From contig NC_132904.1 in the NCBI RefSeq assembly GCF_047675955.1, forward strand, positions 56,725,435 to 56,789,434: 64,000 nt of DNA, written 5' to 3'. The DNA is from Chlorocebus sabaeus (lineage: Eukaryota; Chordata; Mammalia; Primates; Cercopithecidae). Positions 59,041 to 64,000 of this stretch are shown piece after piece (within the stretch, counting starts at the first letter, position 1; every line of letters begins with the position of its first letter). The notes under the pieces were generated by a model. The model ran no database searches and was not told the DNA's origin. It worked only from the letters and a program-made list of their open reading frames with translations. Made by a program: the position numbers and the translations under genes.

Positions 59041-59158
59041 ATAGCACACAGCTGCCAGCTCCTGACGTAAGATTCCACTTTCCAAAGTGGAGGATGAGGC
59101 CTTCTGAGGGTTGACTCCATTGTCATAAACAGTGAACTTGGTGCCCATCAAGTTGGAC
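59041..59158 (-). CDS. TUB: TUB coding exon (tubby domain)
   Basis: The 118-nt exon, after acceptor TTTATTTCAG, completes an Arg codon and reads SNLMGTKFTVYDNGVNPQKA, then SSSTLESGILRQELAAVCY, ending at donor GTGAGT. FTVYDNG is a tubby-family signature. The Arg split across this junction belongs to GKLR. By counting from the C-terminus, its Lys and Arg correspond to mouse residues K330 and R332, the phosphoinositide-binding pair. Confidence 0.97.
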
Positions 59159-60089
59159 CTGAAATAAAGGCACAATCGGTCTACAGTCTTGCACCCTCTG
59201 CCCCAGAGCAGGGAACAGCTCATCGTCTCTTCTATGAGGAGCCTGCAAAACATTCTGGACTGGGCCAGCACCAGGCCCAGGGAGGCACACTGCTCACTGA
59301 ATCCACATCTTTGAAGACACTTCGTGGGCAGAAGGCCTGAACTTGCTCTGAGTTGACTCAAAGTGCATTTCAGTTCGGTGAGAGCAATTCGGGGAGGTAA
59401 ATCAGGATTCTTCAGAAGATTTATCTGGGGGAACATGGGAGTTCTCCTCATGGGAGGTGAGCAAACAGAATGGCATCTGATAAGACAGTGGAAGAGGCTT
59501 AGCACCCGTGGAGAGAGGATGAGATCTCCCCTGTCACAGCCAGCCTAAGTCTCAGTCCAGCCCCATCTCCAGCTTTAGCTCCTGACCTCTCATGTTCATT
59601 TATGCTCCCCAAATCTGGTACTCTGTTCCTCAGCAAACCCTACCTCCCCACCACCCCCACTTGGAGGCCTAGGCTCAGAGCCTTCCTGCCCCTTCCCCAC
59701 TGCTCCCCACCCCCAAGACTGCTGTGTGTCTCTTCCCTCAAGAGCTTACTCTTAGCCCTGTCCCTTGGCATTGACTATGGAGCCAAGGCAGCTCTTCCAT
59801 AGTGGCCTGCATTATCAGTGACATCCTGGGGTTGGATCCATCACTCTCAGTGGACCTGCACCCACCTCCTGGGAACAGCTTGGGGTCGGGTATGTGAGGC
59901 CCATCTCCAAGTCTGGCTCTAGGCTGGCATAGACATAGGCCTCCAGTTGGATGTGATGATCAGAGAGGATCCTGGGAGAGTATCCATCCCTGGCCTAGAT
60001 CTCCTTCAGGGAGATTCAGGCCCTCTAGAGAGAGCCTGCCTCTGCCCCTCCCTCCCACTCCCGCCTGCTTCCTGGGGGAATGCTAGTAC
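59159..60089 (-). other. TUB: TUB intron, no recognised repeat
   Basis: 931 bp, GC-moderate. No interspersed repeat or other feature that I can support. Confidence 0.75.
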
Positions 60090-60202
60090 CGCAGTTTCCC
60101 GATGTAGCTGTCCCCTCCTCGAGACAAGTCTGTTGGGTCCACAGAGATGAGGTAATTGGAAGTTTTACTCTTCTTTCTCTTCCTTCCCGCCAGGAGGAAC
60201 AC
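60090..60202 (-). CDS. TUB: TUB coding exon (phosphoinositide-binding loop)
   Basis: The 113-nt exon, after CCCCAAG, reads [20 protein letters not shown], then [17 protein letters not shown] plus two bases of Arg. The basic RKRKKSK loop and the GKLR motif form the PI(4,5)P2-binding face in tubby structures. The donor reads CG|GTACTA, a weak match to the consensus beyond GT, but the frame and family alignment leave little doubt. Confidence 0.95.
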
Positions 60203-60492
60203 CTTGGGGAGTGGAACGAGGTCATATTCCAGACTCAGCCTCTGGTCTGCACACAGTCATGAGATCCACTCACACAGACTGTCTCTCCCTTGCTTCAGCT
60301 CCCAAACGCACATATGTGCACACACACAAATGCACTGGAAAACACAAAGATATGCACTGACCAGACACGAAGGCAGTTTCTTTGAGGAACTGAGAGGTCA
60401 GTGGTAGATATGAGATTTCCAGTCACATTTCAGCCCCTAGGACTTCAAAGGGCTGAAAAGCCTAGATAATAACATGCCCAGACCAACCCTAC

Positions 60493-60690
60493 CTTCTTCC
60501 CGTCCTCACGGTCCATGTGCAGAAAGTAAGTGGGGTACATGCCCCGGTCCATCCCTTTCTTGTCCCGAGTGATGCGGCATTTGATGGTGATACCCTGGGG
60601 GGCTGGCCTCAGTGCAAACTCCTCAAGGTCCTGGACCTCGACATCCACTGGTTGCTCTGGAGCTGTTGGGCTAGGGGCTGAGGCTGCCTC
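60493..60690 (-). CDS. TUB: TUB coding exon (start of tubby domain)
   Basis: 66 codons in phase 0, between CCCCATAG and GTAGGG. The first part (EAASAPSPTAPEQP) is a Pro/Ala/Ser linker. The barrel begins at VDVEVQDLEEFALRPAPQGI and continues TIKCRITRDKKGMDRGMYPT, then YFLHMDREDGKK. The CRITRDK and MYPTYFLH motifs are typical for the family. Confidence 0.97.
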
Positions 60691-61131
60691 CTATGGGGAC
60701 AGAACGGGCGCCTGAGTCCCAAGGACCCTAAGCAGCCCAAATTGGTGATCTGGGATCCAAATCTGCCTCCTAATGTGGCGGTGGGAGAGAGGGAAGGATC
60801 CTGGGATGGGGGCCTGGCCAGCCTGGGCCTGGGGTCAGGAGCTATCTTCCCAGCCCTGCCCTCTTCTCAACAGTTCCTAGAGGTGGAGATGGGAGATATG
60901 GGAGGTCCTCAGAGGTCATCCTGTCCAACTGCAGCTCCCCCTACACATCACCCTGCTGGCCTAGCTGAAGAGGTTAGGAGGCAAGGTGGAGGGACGTAAG
61001 AGGCCAGGAGAGAAGCTCCTAAAAGCCCCAACCCCAAGAAAGCTAGCTCCCCATCATCTCTTCACACGCGCTCCACCTCTAATTCTGATGAGCAGTCCTT
61101 CAAAAACTGCTGTGGATGCAGACTCACTCAC

Positions 61132-61253
61132 CCTGACGGACTTCCTGCTAGTAGCAGAGCTGGGGCGGGTGTTACTATTTAGCTGGGAGGAGCTGGAGCT
61201 GTTCTCCTCCTCATCCTCCTCATCCTCTTCAAAGCTCATGCTGCTGGAGATGC
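61132..61253 (-). CDS. TUB: TUB coding exon (acidic/Ser-rich linker)
   Basis: The 122-nt exon, after TTGGCCCAG, completes Gly and reads ISSSMSFEEDEEDEEENSSS, then SSQLNSNTRPSSATSRKSVR, ending at donor GTGAGT. It is a low-complexity acidic and serine-rich linker between the N-terminal region and the tubby barrel. Human has Asp where the first Glu of FEED stands, as I recall. Confidence 0.95.
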
Positions 61254-62267
61254 CTGGGCCAAGGAGAGAAGAAGAAGGGATGAACAAGGAGAAGTCTACC
61301 CTGCCCCTGAAATACACAACGGTCACATACGTTCAGACACTGACTCACCTATACCCACACTTACGCACATACTCTTAGCCATATGTACACGTACAGACTC
61401 ACATTCACACATACATCCCCACACATGTCCAGATATACAAGGACATTCTCTCAGGTGCACACATGAGCCGGGGCTGGCCACAATCCTCAGGATATGTCCC
61501 CACCACCCAGTTTCAGCTCAGTCCCTACATTACTCCGCTTCCTAGCAGCCACCCTGCCACTGCCTCTTGTGTATCAAGGCCTGCACTGAGCTCACCTTGA
61601 ACTGGGAACCTCCATTTCTGACCTCAGGCCTATCAGAGGCCTTGGCTGGCATAGGCCACGGAATCCGCCAGGGCACAGGCCTCAGCTCCTTCCTCAGCCC
61701 AATGTGGAGGGGACCCACTAACCCCTCATCTTTGCTCTGAGCTTCTATCTTAGCTGTCCTCCTGCCCGCCATTCCCCGGGAATGCCATCCCCATCCCCAA
61801 GTTGTCTCCAAGTCCTTTGTACAGGAAGCCAGCCTTGATTAGATTCCTCACAATGTGTGTGGTGCTGCCAGACTTCTTCCCTCTGCCACCCTGCACCAGG
61901 GGCTCCCTAGGGCAGGGCTTGTGATGGGAAAACTGAACAGAAGGTTTCCAGGGAGGATCTACCCCGCCTCTTGGTATGCTGGCCCTGCTCCCACTAGCTT
62001 AGCAGACATATAGGAAACTTCTTGCAAAAGGAGATTTATCTAAGGAGCAAAAGGAAAACGAAATCTGCCCCAAAGCTGGGCCTCACTGGGGCGTTATCAG
62101 GTGCCCTGCCTAAGAGGTTCTCGTATGTCTCCAAAGTGTGCCCCACCCCCACCCATCATGGCCAGGGAGGGGCTTGGACACAGGAAGGCCATGCTCCTGG
62201 AGAAAGGAACATCTGAGAACCTGGGACTAAGTTTTGGGGGGTATCACTGGGCCCCCGTGGGGCTCAC
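61254..62267 (-). other. TUB: TUB intron with CA-rich patch
   Basis: About 1.0 kb. A degenerate ACA/CAC-rich stretch lies at about 61310-61440. Nothing else is recognised. Confidence 0.75.
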
Positions 62268-62435
62268 CCTTCCTCTGCATCGTGGCACGGAGATCCTGCC
62301 CACTGGGCCGTTCGCCCCCACCAGCTGCCGTCTCCCCTGCGTCCTGGGCGTGGTCTGACTGGCCCACAGTCAGGATCTGCACTGGGCCTTGGGCCTCAGA
62401 CTTGTCTTCTGCCAGTGTTGCTGGCCCGCTGGTGC
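62268..62435 (-). CDS. TUB: TUB coding exon (N-terminal linker)
   Basis: The 168-nt exon, after CCTGCAG, completes Gly and reads TSGPATLAEDKSEAQGPVQI, LTVGQSDHAQDAGETAAGGG, then ERPSGQDLRATMQRK plus one base, ending at donor GTGAGC. This segment has no known fold. It is recognised by its order between the basic exon and the acidic exon of TUB. Confidence 0.93.
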
Positions 62436-63730
62436 CTGCAGGCCACGGACACTCCTGAGTTACATCCAGGAGGAGGAGAGGAGGGCCTGGATTCTCAGAC
62501 GTCCGTGAAGGGGATGAGGGAAGAGTGGGGAGACCCTCTGCAAAACTTTATTTACAAGACTGATTTTTATAAAACTAATGATTGAGGCAACCTGTTAACA
62601 ACTGGTAAGATACTAAGGGATGTGGGCTTCATTTCTTCTGCTCTTCCCCCAAGTTAATTGCCAAGGGTTGGTTTACAATACCTCGCATCCTTAAAGCAGA
62701 TGGCAGCCATCTACAAAACCAACTGCACAGTGGAAAAAACAAGATGGAGAACAAGGATTGATCCAGACCACAGCCAAGGCCAGTAATCATTCATGGACAC
62801 GGCCAGCTACAAGTGATCAATGCTGGTGTTTTCTTTCACAAATATACACACATACACACATGCAGTAACTCACATACATCATTAGAAGCATGGGCCCCTT
62901 GAAAAAGATTGCAATTGGCATACACTCGCCTTCCCAAGTGGAGCACCTCCCATCCCACGTCAGCCTTCCTACCTCTTACCACAGAGCTTCAGTAACAGAA
63001 GCAAGGCCTGACCCATACAGGTGGCAACCACCCTGCCCGCCTGCTGAGCTATGCCCAGAGTGCTTGGTCAGCTCCAGAAGCCCATGGCCCCTGACACATC
63101 ACTGTCACCAAGATGTAGTGGCCTGGAAACCACTGTCCATGAACAAAAGCTGAGGAAATGGGGTGTGTAGCCAAGAGACAGGACCTGGGGCAGGTGCCAC
63201 CATCACTGTCCTTAATCTTTAGGGGTCTTTTCTGGAGAAAGAGGAGCAGAGGGAACAGGCTGGTCTGTGGTCCAGAGGATGGAACCTGGACTACAGTCAA
63301 GGGAAGTCCACATTATATGAAGAGCTGACAGCGAGGGCTGCACAAGGATGGGGCAAGCTGCCTGGGAAGCAGTAACCACTGCAGTGAGTGTCCTAGTCCA
63401 GGCTGGGTGAGATCCTCCTTGAGGGGTCGTGATAAAGGGTGCTCAGGCCAAGGTAGCTGAGGTAGGGGACGGTGGTTCTGGGCCACAGCTGAGTAGGACT
63501 TCACTTCCTGGCAGTGTGGTGGGCATGCCCACCCCCAGAGGCAGCCCGGGTACCTCCCAAGCTAGGTGAGGCCTGTGAGCCACCCGGTGGGGGTGCCCCG
63601 TGTAGCAGTCTGTGTCTTCCCTGAGGCTGTTCATCCTATCCCTCTCCTCCAAGTCAGGAGGACAAACCTTCCCCAGCCCTACAGTGGAGTCCAGGCCTGC
63701 TGGGGAGGGCTATAGAGAATGCAAGCTGAC
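62436..63730 (-). other. TUB: TUB intron, no recognised repeat
   Basis: About 1.3 kb. A short CA-rich patch sits near 62843-62862. The shorter TUB introns (56438-56924, 57097-57321, 60203-60492 with a CA patch near 60312-60330, and 60691-61131) and the partial intron at 63850-64000 also show nothing notable. Confidence 0.75.
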
Positions 63731-63849
63731 CTTTGTGCTTTCCCTTCTTCTCCTTCCTAGCGGCGCCACCCTGGCCCCCTGCTGTGGCTGCTGCCTTGGT
63801 TCTCTTGGCTGAAGCTGGTGCTGTTGGGCGTGTGGCTCCCAGCTGCACA
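63731..63849 (-). CDS. TUB: TUB coding exon (basic N-terminal region), first in window
   Basis: The 119-nt exon begins after ACTTACCAG, completes Ser and reads VQLGATRPTAPASAKRTKAA, then ATAGGQGGAARKEKKGKHK plus one base of Gly. The donor reads GTCAGC, a weaker form. The Lys/Arg clusters fit the nuclear and nucleolar targeting region of tubby. About 92 residues remain to the N-terminus in exons beyond the window. The 5' boundary is set by codon phase; a nearby AG 6 bp downstream (GCAG) would break the frame. Confidence 0.92.
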
Positions 63850-64000
63850 CTGGTAAGTGAGTCGGCCTCTTGAACTGCTCAGGAAACATCCCCAGACGGA
63901 GAAAGAGAAACAGGCACTGGGTGAGACCGGAGCTCCCACCTGAACACAGTCCCCAGCACAGCATTTTCAACCACACCCTGAGTCCCACCAGGGCCCCTGT

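Noticed and set aside
1..64000. tRNA, rRNA or known small RNA genes
   Set aside because: No cloverleaf with intact A/B boxes or other RNA gene signature was recognised; MIR copies have tRNA-derived heads but are decayed SINEs.

Overview
This is nuclear DNA from a primate, very probably an Old World monkey. It is packed with Alu, L1, L2 and MIR repeats and holds the facing ends of two genes: RIC3 on the + strand and TUB (tubby) on the - strand, the tail-to-tail arrangement known at human 11p15.4. RIC3 coding exon 2 differs at several residues from human RIC3 as I recall it. One young AluY carries GATCCAGCC near its 3' end, close to the form I associate with cercopithecoid AluY copies. The species call is an inference.

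RIC3, about 1-52,060 (+). The window opens in intron 1. Five coding exons follow: 13428-13654, 15304-15382, 16207-16300, 31000-31145 and 46676-47103 (with the stop codon). All junctions use GT/AG and the reading frame joins cleanly. Exon 1, with the first hydrophobic segment, lies before the window. A 3' UTR of about 4.9 kb follows, with an AluY inside it. The introns hold about 18 more Alu copies, several decayed L1 elements, LTR-like pieces and MIR/L2 relics. Intron 4 also holds one full-length antisense L1 with both reading frames open (about 20,002-26,177).

TUB, about 52,000-64,000 (-). Nine coding exons lie between 63849 and 56304. They encode about the last 414 residues, including the whole tubby domain, and end in a TAG stop and a long 3' UTR running down to about 52,000. 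The first exons lie beyond the window. This side has no Alu, only L2 and MIR relics. The two genes' poly(A) signals face each other within about 60 bp near 52,020, so their transcripts probably overlap at the 3' ends.

No prokaryotic, CRISPR or phage-type system is present, and I see no new gene family. The unusual items are structural: the intact L1 and its antisense frame running out into a neighbouring Alu; an approximately 232-bp duplication flanking that L1; a second, approximately 116-bp duplication; a nearly perfect 46-bp-arm palindrome inside an Alu; a 40-bp insertion in the RIC3 3' UTR whose last 31 bp copy a site 1.1 kb away and which is flanked by 15-bp direct repeats; and an inverted pair of LTR-like sequences.
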